DNA from: Paenarthrobacter nitroguajacolicus JCM 14115
Lineage (GTDB): Bacteria > Actinomycetota > Actinomycetes > Actinomycetales > Micrococcaceae
Assembly (NCBI GenBank): GCA_001313365.1
Contig: BBFS01000051.1
Coordinates: forward strand, 1-33,132
Reading direction: 5' to 3'
Length of the DNA: 33,132 nt
A program made the position numbers and the translations under genes. Below, piece after piece: positions 10,730 to 19,437 of this stretch; within the stretch, counting starts at the first letter, position 1, and each line of letters opens with the position of its first letter. The notes under the pieces were generated by a model. That model was given only the letters and a program-made list of their open reading frames with translations, was not told the DNA's origin and searched no databases.

Positions 10730-12149
10730 CTAGATCTCAGCCCCCCCTTCGAGCAACTCAGTCACAAGAGCAGCAATCGGCGACCGCTCAGAGCGGGTCA
10801 GCGTGATGTGCCCGAACAGCGGATGGCCCTTGAGCGTCTCCACTACGGCGGCCACCCCCCCGTCGTGCCGCCCCCCCACGCGGAGGTTGTCGCGCTGGGC
10901 GACGTCGTGGGTGAGGACGATTTTGGAGTTTTGTCCGATGCGGCTCATGACGGTGAGGAGCACGTTTTTCTCGAGTGACTGTGCTTCGTCCACGATGACG
11001 AAGGCGTCGTGCAGGGAGCGCCCGCGGATGTGGGTCAGCGGCAGGACTTCGAGCATGCCCCGGTCCATGACTTCTTCCACGACTTCCTGGCTGACGAGCG
11101 CCCCGAGGGTGTCGAACACTGCCTGCGCCCAGGGGTTCATTTTTTCGGATTCGGAGCCGGGGGGGAGGTAGCCGAGTTCCTGGCCGCCCACAGCGTAGAG
11201 GGGGGGGCGGAAGACCACTACTTTGCGGTGTTCCCGGCGTTCCAGGACGGCTTCCAGGCCCGCGCAGAGGGCGAGTGCGGATTTGCCTGTGCCTGCGCGG
11301 CCACCTATGGAGACGATCCCGACGGCGGGGTCCATGAGGAGGTCGATGGCGAGCCGTTGCTCTGCTGAGCGTCCGTGGAGTCCGAAGACGTCGCGGTCGC
11401 CTTTGACGAGCCTGACTTGTTTGTCTGCTCCTACGCGGCCGAGGGCGGAGCCGCGGTTGGACAGGAGAACCAGTCCCGTATTGACGGGAAGTTCTGCGGC
11501 TGCCGGGATGAAGGCGGGTTCGTGGCCGTAGAGGGTGGTGATTTCTTCTTCGGTTGCGTCCACTTCGGCCATGCCGGTCCAGCCGGAGTCTTTGACGAGT
11601 TCGTTGCGGTATTCGTCGGCGTGGAGACCCATGGCGGAGGCTTTGACGCGCATGGGGGAGGTCTTTGGAGACGACGGTGACGTTGTGGCCTTCGTTTGCC
11701 AGGTTTTTGGCGACGGCCAGGATGCGGCTGTCGTTGTCCCCCCCTCCGCGGAATCCTGCGGGCAGCACTTCCGTGGAGATGTGGTTCATTTCCACCCTGA
11801 GGAGGCCGCCGTCTTTCCCGATGGGGATGGCGTGGTCCAAGCCGCCGTGTTCGATCCTGAGGTCGTCCAGGAGCCTTAGGGCTTTTCGGGCGAAGTAGCC
11901 CAGTTCGGGATCGTGGCGTTTTCCTTCCAGTTCACTGATGACCACGATGGGGGGGACGATGACTTCGTGTTCAGCGAAGCGCAACAGTGCGTGTGGATCG
12001 GATAGCAGGACGGACGTATCGATCACGTAGCTGCGGCCTGTGGCGGACGGTGCGGTCCGCGCTTTTTGTGAGACCCGCTTGGTGCGAGAGGTAGCTGCAC
12101 TTTCCCCCCCGTCGGAAACCATTGCGGGCAGTTGCTCAGAAATAGCCAC
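10730..12149 (-). CDS. PhoH-like protein: PIN domain fused to PhoH ATPase
   Basis: Two-domain cytoplasmic protein of the YlaK/PhoH2 type. N-terminal PIN ribonuclease domain (about residues 40-180) opens [18 protein letters not shown] and contains [12 protein letters not shown] and [12 protein letters not shown] with its acidic metal residues. The C-terminal PhoH P-loop ATPase has Walker [14 protein letters not shown], Walker [11 protein letters not shown], and [14 protein letters not shown]. In mycobacteria PhoH2 was reported as a sequence-specific RNA helicase and ribonuclease; I infer similar RNA handling here. Length after removing inserted residues is about 440. GTG 12149 has GGAG five bases upstream. 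Breaks occur near 11655 and 11745; several runs only add prolines or glycines. A small antitoxin-like gene is not visible upstream. Confidence 0.92.
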
Positions 12150-12270
12150 ATCGACTCCAGCCCCGGGCAGTTCGCCCGGCCTAATGGTGAAGCGGCTCGG
12201 CCGGAAGGCCGGGCGTGGCCTCCCATGTAACTGGTGCGATAGTCCGCTCCATATACTGGCCTCCCCCCCG

Positions 12271-12314
12271 ATCAGCGGGCGGTTTTGCCTGCTGATGGGA
12301 TTAACGTAATCCCA
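12271..12314 (-). terminator. Paired hairpins between uppS and phoH
   Basis: First hairpin: ATCAGCGGGC / GCCTGCTGAT (12271-12280 and 12287-12296, one wobble, six-base loop). It abuts a second inverted repeat TGGGATTA-acg-TAATCCCA (12296-12314). They lie in the 239-base gap downstream of the cis-prenyl transferase and upstream of phoH, both on the minus strand. The first may terminate uppS; the second could be an operator for phoH. Nothing else is recognised in 12150-12388. Confidence 0.5.
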
Positions 12315-12388
12315 CTCACAGAAAATTCCGCAACCTGCGTCGCAAGTCGCATTGCCAGCTGATTAATTCCTGATGAACTGCAGCAAGG

Positions 12389-13194
12389 TTAGGTCCCGAA
12401 GCGCCGTTGGCGCCCGGCATAATCCCTGAGCGCACGTAGGAAATCGACCTTGCGGAAGGCAGGCCAGAGGCTTCACAGAAGTAGAACTCGCTGTAGGCGC
12501 TTTGCCACATGAGGAACCCTGAGAGCCGCTGCTCGCCGGAGGTGCGAATGACGAGGTCCGGGTCGGGTTGGCCGCGGGTGTAGAGGAACCGGGAGATGTC
12601 GTCCACCGAAAGTTCATCTGCGACGTCGGACATCTTGCGTCCTTTTGCGTCGGCATCGTGAAGAAGTTCCCGGACGGCGTCGACGATTTCGCGGCGTCCG
12701 CCGTAGCCGACGGCCACGTTCACGTGGATCTTTTCGTGGACCGGGGTGCGGGCGGTCAGTTTGTTAAGGCGTTCGGCCAGGTAATCCGGGAGGAGTTCCG
12801 GTGCGCCCATTGCGTGGACGGAGACATCCTCGTCTTCATCCAGCCTGTCCATGGTGTTCGCGATGATGCCCATGAGCAGGTCCAGTTCCTCGCCGGAGCG
12901 GCTCATGTTGTCCGTGGAGAGCATGTAAAGGGTTACGACTTTGACGCCGAGTTCCTGGCACCAGCCGAGGAATTCGTGGATCTTGTCCGCGCCCGCTTGG
13001 TGCCCTTGGCTGGTGGGTGCGTTGAACTGGCGCGCCCAGCGCCGGTTTCCATCCACCATCACGCCGATATGCCGCGGAATTCTGTCCTGCTTGAGCGATC
13101 GCAGCAGTTTGCGCTCGTAGAAGCCATAGAGGAAACCGGGCAGCTCCACCGGACTCTCACCTGACTTCCTTGCTTGTACGACGACGGCGCACAT
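12389..13194 (-). CDS. uppS: Isoprenyl transferase (cis-prenyl diphosphate synthase)
   Basis: Condenses isopentenyl diphosphate with cis geometry onto an allylic diphosphate, making precursors of the lipid carrier for cell wall synthesis. Motifs: HIGVMVDGNRRWARQ (catalytic Asp, substrate Arg), YMLSTDNMSRSGEEL, VAVGYGGRREIVDAV, and the family signature RTSGEQRLSGFLMWQSAY followed by SEFYF. About 265 residues. The last 25 codons are out of frame as written; restoring one T near 12467 on the plus strand gives WPAFRKVDFLRALRDYAG and a TAA at 12389-12391. ATG 13194 is used; GTG near 13149 (start ELPGFLYG) is an alternative. By neighbourhood it resembles M. tuberculosis Rv1086, which makes short-chain Z-farnesyl diphosphate, so product chain length is open. 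Confidence 0.92.
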
Positions 13195-13258
13195 CCAAGG
13201 CTACCGTCCCGAGCTGCCGGGCCGGTGCAGAAGACGGTCAAATTCGTCTTCAGGACTT

Positions 13259-13302
13259 GTTACCAGTGGGTAACTTACCGAAACGTAAGTTATTCTTGAC
13301 CC
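13259..13302 (+). promoter_or_regulatory. Promoter with two adjoining inverted repeats upstream of hemolysin III gene
   Basis: GTTACC-agtg-GGTAAC (13259-13274) overlaps TAACTTAC-cgaaac-GTAAGTTA (13271-13292). The latter's right arm runs into TATTCT (13291-13296), a -10 box ending six bases before ATG 13303, so the mRNA is probably leaderless and the repeats would cover the promoter. No regulator gene is adjacent, apart from the divergent uppS. Confidence 0.55.
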
Positions 13303-13946
13303 ATGGCTGAGCTCCTCGAAACCAAGCCCCTATGGCGTGGGTGGATCCATGCCGTCGCCGCCCCCCTTTGCACTCGCGGCAGGGATCATCCTGGTGACCG
13401 TCGCACCCACCCCCGACCGCAAGGTCACCTCCGCCATCTATGCCTTGACGGGCTTCCTGCTGTTTGGCGTCAGCGCCGTTTACCACCGCGGAAACTGGTC
13501 GCCCAAGGTCCGAATGCTGCTCAAACGACTGGATCACACCAACATCATGCTGGTGATCGCCGGCAGTTACACCCCCCCTGGCGTGGTCCTTGCTGGAGCG
13601 ATCACAGGCCGTGACGTTGCTGTGGCTAGTGTGGTCCGGAGCAATAGTCGGGGTGCTCTTCCGAATTCTGTGGACACACGCTCCACGCTGGTTGTACGTG
13701 CCGGTTTACGTAGCACTGGGCTGCGGAGCGTTGTTCTACCTGCCCCAGTTCTTCACCGCCAATGCCCCCGGCAGCTATACTCATCTGCGTCGGTGGAGCG
13801 TTGTACATCGCCGGCGCGGTGTTCTACGCCATAAAAAAACCGAACTTCAGCGTCCAGCACTTCGGCTTCCACGAACTCTTCCACGCTTTCACAGTGCTGC
13901 GTTCGCCGCGCATTTTGCTGCCATCATGATGGCAGTGCTCAGCTAG
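13303..13946 (+). CDS. Hemolysin III / PAQR-family membrane protein
   Basis: Seven-helix integral membrane protein; biochemical role in bacteria unresolved (putative metal-dependent hydrolase or channel). Family signatures: SAVYHRGNW near TM2, LDHTNIMLVIAGSYTP, and the C-terminal HFGFHELFHAFTVLA with the conserved His pair. About 215 residues. Frame breaks: C runs near 13364 and 13572, a region near 13770-13780, and a missing base near 13899 (before FAAHFAAIMM). It is divergent from uppS and convergent with the DUF255 gene, with only 20 bases between stops. The same neighbour occurs in mycobacteria (Rv1085c). Confidence 0.9.
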
Positions 13947-13966
13947 GCTGAGCTGGAAAGGCCGTG

Positions 13967-16163
13967 TCAGTCGCCTGCCGCCATCGCTGCCAGCCGGGAC
14001 TGAACCGCTGCCACATCGCTCAGCGGCCTCTCGCACACCATGTCGCGGCACAAGTAAACCTGCGCCGATCCGTCTGGCGCGCCTGACCTGTGGAGCAGCA
14101 GAGGAACTTCCACCTCCCCGGCCGGGAACGCGCCGTCGTCCATTTTCACGGCGATAACCAGGCCGGGGCTGGGAGACTTCAGCAGCGCAGTGTGCAACTC
14201 GCGTAGCAGCGGCGAGTCCGGACCTGCGACGGCGGCCTCTACCGGGCCGGCCAGTGCAGCTTGCGCGGTAGCCAGCAGCCAACCCGCAACACGCGCGCCC
14301 GCGTGGCGAGGGGTGGTAACAGGCCGAGGATATTGCCGGCCATCAGGCGATGCTCGTGGGAACCGGAGTAAGCGGCGAAAGACAACAAGGCGCCCGCGAA
14401 ACCGGCGGCACCGCTGGGCGTGGCATTGTCGAACGGGTCCAGCGCAGTTTGCTGGCCCTGGGCGTTGAAAACCTGCGCGGACTCCCCCCCGCAGAGTCGG
14501 CCAATCTCCCGTTCTCCACAAAACGTGAACATGCGGCAAGAATGAGCTCCTCCGCGAAGCGGTACCAGCGCGTGGCTCCCGTGACGCCATAAAGCGCCAG
14601 GAGCCATCGGCGCAGAAGGCGTAGTCCTCAAGCAGACCCCCCCCAATGCCCCCCCGCGCCCGCGAGTCATGTGAAACGCGGACCAGTACCTGTGACGCGC
14701 TGTTCCAGTGAACGTCCGCGAGGTACTCCGCCACGGCTTCGGCCGCGGCAACCAAGTCAGGGCGGTCCAGGATGGCGCCTGCTTCGGCGAGGGCGGCCAT
14801 GGCGAGGCCATTCCAGCCGGCCACCACTTTGTCGTCCCTGGCCGGCTGGTTCCGAACATTACGGGAGGCCAACAGCACCGGTCGGACCCGCTCCCAGAGC
14901 CTGCTCTCTGCGTCCGTCAACGCCCGGCCAGGATGTAGCGGCGAACCCAGCTCAGAAACAGTCCCCCCCTCTGCACCGACGTTCATCATGGTCGCCACAG
15001 CCTCGGCGTCATCCGCGCCAAGGGCGTCCACGAGAGATTCGGGAGTCCACAAATATGTTGCGCCCTCATGATGCACGCCTCCAACACGGTGTCAGCGTCC
15101 AGGGATGAGGCCAACGCGCGTTGGACAGCTTGAGGGAACCCAACATCCAATCGGCACACCTCGAGGCAACGGATGCTGCTTCGCCCGCCGGGAAGACCCC
15201 CCCATTGCCGCCAAGCCGGGCCCAGTGTGCGTAGACGCGCAGCAGCTGCGCATTGTCGTACAGCATTTTTTCGAAGTGCGGCACGGACCAGTCCGCCGTC
15301 ACCGAGTAGCGGGCGAATCCGCCGTCGAGCTGGTCGCGCAAGGCCGAGCGCGCCATGCCGGCAAGACCCCCCCGGGCTGCCATGTCGCGGGCAGCAAGAG
15401 CAGTATCCGACGGTGCGGCTGCGTGCCGGATGAGGAACTCAAGAACCGCCGACGGCGGGAACTTGGGAGCGCTGCCGAACCCACCGGCGTCGGGGTCTTC
15501 GGAACGGGCCAGCAGCGCTACGGCCTCCGGGAGGAGGCTTGCTTCCAGCATTTCGGGCGGGCCGTCCAGCCGGACCACACCGGCAAAATGTGCATCGGCC
15601 ATGTTCGCTGCCAGTCCCCTGGCGTTCTGCTCCACGGCATCGCGGCGCTCCAGCCACGCCTCATGGACTGCCTCCAGGACATTGCGGAACGAGGGACGGC
15701 CGGGCAAAGGAATGGGCGGGAAGTACGTTCCCGCGTGGAAGGCGAGCCCGTCGGGGGGGTGAGGAAGACGGACATCGGCCACCCACCTTCGCCGCTGATG
15801 GCCTGGGTGGCCGCCATGTACACGGAGTCGACGTCGGGCCGCTCTTCCCGGTCAACCTTCACCGGGACAAAATGGGCGTTCAGGTAATCGGCAGTTTCCT
15901 GGTCTTCGAAGGATTCGTGGGCCATGACGTGGCACCAGTGGCATGCCGCGTAGCCGATGGAGAGGAAGACGGGGGACATCACGCTCGGCAGCAAAGGCAA
16001 AAGCCTCATCACCGAACGGGCGCCAGAACACGGGATTGTCCGCGTGCTGCCGCAGGTAAGCAGAAGGCTCCGAACCCAGGGCGTTACTTGCCCCGGGCCA
16101 GTTGGGTCGACCCGATTCAGCGGGTTGACCCGATTCAGCGGGTCCGGGGGCCGCCATCGCCAT
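13967..16163 (-). CDS. Thioredoxin domain-containing protein, DUF255 (YyaL/SSP411-like)
   Basis: Large cytoplasmic protein, about 700 residues. The N-terminal thioredoxin-like domain (about residues 30-180) has [16 protein letters not shown] text (here [14 protein letters not shown]), [20 protein letters not shown] with the CxxC pair, and YFPP. The C-terminal part is an alpha/alpha-toroid of the six-hairpin glycosidase type: [68 protein letters not shown]. The enzymatic role is unknown. Many G/C runs (for example 14484, 14637, 14649, 15199, 15367, 15753) break the frame, and the segment near 15110-15150 and 15965-15975 is also damaged. ATG 16163 lies inside the preceding membrane-protein gene (29-base overlap); ATG 16157 is possible. 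Same operon as mca. Confidence 0.9.
16109..16144. repeat. 18-bp tandem duplication in the DUF255 N-terminus
   Basis: GACCCGATTCAGCGGGTT (16109-16126) is followed at once by a copy differing only in the last base (16127-16144). In the DUF255 frame it encodes [12 protein letters not shown]; in the overlapping membrane-protein frame the second copy carries the stop codon (16135-16137). Confidence 0.8.
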
Positions 16164-16449
16164 TCTCGTCGGTGGAGCTACTTGCTTCGACAGCGCTTTC
16201 GCTTCCGCCGTCCGCGTTGTCCGCTTCTGCCGCCAAGCGTGCTTCTTCCACCTGGGCGCGGTAGCGAACGCGGCGGATCCTGCGAACCATGTCCACGATC
16301 AGGAAGGTTGTGAGGATCACGATGAAGGCCGTGAGGACGAAGCCCCCCCACGTACCGGGCGTCACCTGATCCTCGGACAGGCCGGGCCGCAGCGTGCCCG
16401 TGGGATCGGGCGACGGAGTGACGGTCAGGGCAAGAATCAAGTGATGCAC
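16135..16449 (-). CDS. Small single-pass membrane protein (mca-DUF255 linker gene)
   Basis: About 104 residues: a short N-terminal segment [18 protein letters not shown], one membrane helix ([19 protein letters not shown]), then a basic stretch [11 protein letters not shown] and a cytoplasmic tail rich in Ala, Glu and Ser ending GDGGPRTR. Positive charges after the helix predict the C-terminus inside. GTG 16449 has AGAAGG seven bases upstream; TTG 16455 is less likely. Function unknown. A small gene in this position between mca and DUF255 is also present in mycobacteria (Rv1083). It overlaps the DUF255 start, so the two are probably translationally coupled. Confidence 0.82.
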   Translation of the reverse strand: MHHLILALTVTPSPDPTGTLRPGLSEDQVTPGTWGGFVLTAFIVILTTFLIVDMVRRIRRVRYRAQVEEARLAAEADNADGGSESAVEASSSTDENGDGGPRTR

Positions 16450-16555
16450 TTTCAAACCTTCTATGGGAGCTGGTGCGTGCCGATTGGCAGCGCGTAGCCG
16501 GGAAACCGGCCGGCCACACGGTAATTTCTACGAGCGATAGAAACTACCGGCATTC

Positions 16556-17472
16556 CTATCTTATCCCCCCCGCGAAGAGGTCCTTCTCCGGCAGCTCGGA
16601 AAGGACCCTGGACTTGATCAGTGTAGTCCTCCCACGGCCAGGCGGTCCTTTGCAGGTCCGGCGATACCGCGAAGAAGAAGCCGAGGGGGGGATCGATCTG
16701 GGTCCGGTGGGCCCGCAGGGCGTCATCCCTGGCCTCGAAGAAGTCACCACAATCAACTTGCGTGGTGGTCTGGTGCCCCCGCCACCGGCGCAGTGTGACC
16801 TTCCGCGTCGCTTCCAGCCATGCCGCAAGCCGCTCGGCATACGGGGGGACTGCAGCCCCGCTTCTTCCAAGGCGAAGTGCAGCGCACGGAATCGTTCGGG
16901 CTGAAGGCGCGGTCGTAGTAGAGCTTGCTGGGCGCCCAAGGCTCGCCCATGCCGGGATAGCGCTCGGGATCGCCTGCGGCTTCAAAAGCTTCCACCGCAA
17001 CCTTGTGGGCCATGATGTGGTCCGGGTGCGGGTAGCCACCGTTTTCGTCGTAGCTGAGAATGACGTGCGGCTTGAAATTGCGGACCAGCCGGACCAAGGG
17101 CGCCGTGGCGCGCTCCAACGGCTGCAGGGCAAAGCACCCCCCCGGGGGGCAAGGGCGGAAGCGGATCGCCTTCGGGTAGGCCCGAATCCACAAAACCGAG
17201 CCAGCGCTGCTGAATCCCCAGGACCGCTGCCGCGTTGCCCATCTCAAGGCGCCGTGCGCCGGCCATGTCACGTTTGGGATGGGGGGGGCGTCCTCCAAGG
17301 CGGGGTTCTGGATGTCACCGCGCGAACCGTCCGTGCAGGTGGCAACCATGACGTCGACTCCCGCCGCGGCGTACATCGCCATGGTTGCTGCGCCCTTACT
17401 GGACTCATCATCCGGATGGGCGTGGACGGCGAGCAGACGCAGCTGCTGCTCGGAACTGCTGGACGCTGTCAC
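16556..17472 (-). CDS. mca: Mycothiol S-conjugate amidase
   Basis: Zinc amidase that cleaves mycothiol S-conjugates, releasing a mercapturic acid for export and GlcN-inositol for recycling; part of actinobacterial thiol detoxification. LmbE/PIG-L fold motifs: [20 protein letters not shown] (zinc-binding HPDDE) and [12 protein letters not shown]. The C-terminal half has [31 protein letters not shown] and [16 protein letters not shown], which separates Mca from the deacetylase MshB. About 300 residues. The segment at 17120-17290 is scrambled by three C/G runs, and another break lies near 16845-16895. GTG 17472 has GAGGAG seven bases upstream. It heads an operon with the membrane protein and DUF255, and is divergent from the DUF4307 gene. 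Confidence 0.93.
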
Positions 17473-17535
17473 GTGACGGCTCCTCTTTCATGGATCATGC
17501 TTTTGTGGGCGGTGATGGGGCGCCGGGATCGGCAC

Positions 17536-17547
17536 TAAACTGGATGG
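17536..17547 (+). promoter_or_regulatory. Leaderless promoter of the DUF4307 gene (-10 TAAACT)
   Basis: TAAACT (17536-17541), six bases (ggatgg), then GTG 17548, with no ribosome binding site. The divergent mca gene, in contrast, has a clear GAGGAG site. Confidence 0.6.
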
Positions 17548-18007
17548 GTGACTTCAGAGGACCTATCGGCCACCCAAGTACCGGCAAGCACCAGCCTAGC
17601 CAATCGTTACGGCGGTCAAAAGCGCGCCATGACCCGCAAAACCAAGCGGAACATTGTCATCGCCGCCTTGGTCCTCGGAATCGGATTCGCCGCCTATGTG
17701 GCAACTGGCTCAGCCCAGGCCCCGGTCACCTTCAAGGACATCGGTTACAGCACCGTGGACGACACCCAGGCTGAGGTGGACTACCAGGTCACCAAATACC
17801 CCGGAGCTACCGCCAAATGCGCCATCAAAGCCCTGGATTCCAAGTTCGCAGTGGTCGGCTGGAAAGTGGTGGAAATCGGGCCCAACGACCCCCCAGGACG
17901 ATCCCGACGGCGGCAGCACCACCATGCAGCGGACTGTCCTGAGGACCGAGTCACCGGCAGTCTCCGGAATCGTGGACAACTGCTGGATCGTGGACAGCGG
18001 GAAATAG
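17548..18007 (+). CDS. DUF4307 domain-containing membrane protein
   Basis: About 150 residues. The N-terminus LANRYGGQKR is the typical start of this actinobacterial family, followed by one membrane helix (NIVIAALVLGIGFAAYVATG) and an extracytoplasmic domain with VTFKDIGYSTVDDTQAEV, DYQVTKYPGATAKCAIKALD and the C-terminal VDNCWIVDSGK. Two cysteines in the outer domain could pair. Function unknown. A C5 run read as six at 17889-17894 shifts the last 40 codons. It lies between mca and greA, as does Rv1081c in M. tuberculosis. Confidence 0.86.
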
Positions 18008-18035
18008 CCATCATGTGACCCACGACTCAACCGGT

Positions 18036-18064
18036 TTGGGTTCGTCCAGAGGATTTACTACAAT
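18036..18064 (+). promoter_or_regulatory. Sigma-70-type promoter of greA
   Basis: TTGGGT (18036-18041), a 17-base spacer, and TACAAT (18059-18064). It would give a leader of about 90 bases before greA, which has its own ribosome binding site, unlike the leaderless genes nearby. Confidence 0.6.
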
Positions 18065-18160
18065 GGATGAAACCTTCACCCCGTTAAGTTGGTTACTGAG
18101 ATTCACGAGTGGCCAACTCGGCGGGGGTCTTTTGCATTGTCAGATCTAGAGGAGAAATCC

Positions 18161-18654
18161 GTGTCTACCACCAATAGCGCCACTGCGGCTTGGCTTACCC
18201 AGGAAGCTTTCGACCGCTTGCAGGCTGAGCTGGACCACCTTTCCGGCGCTGGCCGGGCGGAAATCGTCCAGAAGATCGAAGCTGCACGCCAGGAAGGCGA
18301 CCTCAAGGAAAACGGCGGTTACCACGCCGCCAAGGAGGAGCAGGGCAAGATCGAGGCCCGCATCCGCCAGCTCACCGCCCTCCTGCGCGATGCCCAGGTG
18401 GGCGAAGCCCCGGCCGACGACGGAATCGTCGAGCCCGGCATGCTGGTTGTTGCCCGCATCGCCGGCGACGAAGAGACGTTCCTGCTGGCTCCCGCGAAAT
18501 CGCCGGAGACTCCGACCTTGACGTCTTCAGCGAAAAGTCCCCCTTGGGTGCCGCAATCATCGGCCACAAGGAAGGCGACAGCCTGAGCTACGTCGCCCCC
18601 AACGGCAAGGAAATCCCGGTGGAGATCGTTTCCGCCAAGCCCTACGTCGCTTAG
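18161..18654 (+). CDS. greA: Transcription elongation factor GreA
   Basis: Binds the RNA polymerase secondary channel and stimulates cleavage of backtracked RNA. The N-terminal coiled coil (about residues 10-85) has [39 protein letters not shown] with the acidic tip pair, and [11 protein letters not shown]. The C-terminal FKBP-like domain ends [20 protein letters not shown] and [12 protein letters not shown]. About 164 residues. One G is missing near 18487 ([12 protein letters not shown]), which breaks the frame in the linker. GTG 18161 follows AGAGGAGAAATCC. A T-tailed terminator follows. Confidence 0.96.
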
Positions 18655-18684
18655 GCAGCGGCTAAAACGGCCTGAAATACACGG

Positions 18685-18721
18685 CGCCGGCCCACCCCTT
18701 CGCGGGTGGGCCGGCGTTTTT
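18685..18721 (+). terminator. Rho-independent terminator of greA
   Basis: 13-bp perfect stem CGCCGGCCCACCC / GGGTGGGCCGGCG (18685-18697, 18704-18716), six-base loop, then five T. It lies 30 bases after the greA stop and is the most canonical terminator in the window. Confidence 0.92.
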
Positions 18722-18730
18722 CGTGTGCGT

Positions 18731-18798
18731 ACCCAACTGGGTCGCAGTTAAGCGCGTTTTGACCGCTCATAACGCGCACAGATGCGACCTAGTTGGGT
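18731..18798. repeat. 68-bp imperfect palindromic element
   Basis: Left arm 18731-18758 (ACCCAACTGGGTCGCAG...) and right arm 18771-18798 are 28 bases each and pair at about 22-23 positions around a 12-base loop. It sits between the greA terminator and the rhomboid gene, and its last base is the third base of the rhomboid stop codon. I recall similar ACCCAACT-GGTCGCA palindromes as dispersed intergenic repeats in Arthrobacter-type genomes, but that needs a search. Confidence 0.75.
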
Positions 18799-19423
18799 TA
18801 GGGGGTGAGATTGGCCTTGGGACGGAGCAGGATGGCCGCTACGACGCCCCCCCTACGGCCCCCCCGCCGAGGTGCGCCTGCCAGGAAATGTAGCCCAACA
18901 CCGTGGGTAGAACGCCGAAGAGGATGCTGCCGTAGGCCATGAACAGGACCACCGAGAGCAGGATCTGCCACCAGCTGCGGTTGAAGAATCCCCCCCGCAC
19001 CAACAGGAAGGCAAAAAAGCCGAACACCAGCCGGAAGCTCCGACGGTCACCCCCCCTCCCCCCCGCCGATCAGCCACACCGCAAGTCCCGATCCGAGCCA
19101 ACTGAAGGCCAACGCTGTGATGAACACCCGGATTCCGGACAGGAACACCAGGAAACCGAAGATGATCAACGGCAGCGTGTTGGACAGCAGATGGTTCAGG
19201 TTCGCGTGTAGCAACGGAAACGTCAGGATGTCCAGCACACCGTCCATGGAACGGGGTCGCAAGCAAAGGTTGGATTAAGCCCGTGGCGCATCAAGGTGTT
19301 GAGGATCTCGATGACGTAGAGCAGAATGACGAATCCGCCCATGAAGAGCAGCCCGCCCTTCGCCCGACCTGCCAGCGACTCTCTAGCCGCTTCCTTTGAG
19401 CCCTCAGGCATTCCAAGCACCAC
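18798..19423 (-). CDS. Rhomboid family intramembrane serine protease
   Basis: Polytopic membrane protease that cuts transmembrane substrates. Motifs: HANLNHLLSNTLPLIIFG (the HxxxN region of TM2), VGASGLVFGFFAFL with the catalytic GxSG serine, and WQAHLGGAVGG with the catalytic histidine. About six TM helices, 200 residues. GTG 19423 is preceded by AGGAGG seven bases away, and that site overlaps the ilvA stop region, so the genes are probably cotranscribed. Breaks near 18848, 18858, 18992, 19048-19066 and 19256 disturb the frame. Substrate unknown. Confidence 0.9.
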
Positions 19424-19437
19424 GGGCGCCCCTCCTG

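Noticed and set aside
12568..13164. Plus-strand open frame opposite uppS
   Set aside because: Antisense of the cis-prenyl transferase motifs; Val/Asp/Glu-rich shadow.
13198..13203. TAGCCT as a leaderless -10 box for uppS
   Set aside because: Its spacing to ATG 13194 is three bases, not six, so it does not fit the pattern seen at the other starts.
15105..15887. Plus-strand open frame opposite the DUF255 gene
   Set aside because: Long only because of high GC; the minus strand encodes the CHWC thioredoxin-like protein.
18065..18160. Riboswitch or attenuator in the greA leader
   Set aside because: The leader of about 90 bases shows no stable paired structure or known aptamer core that I can recognise.
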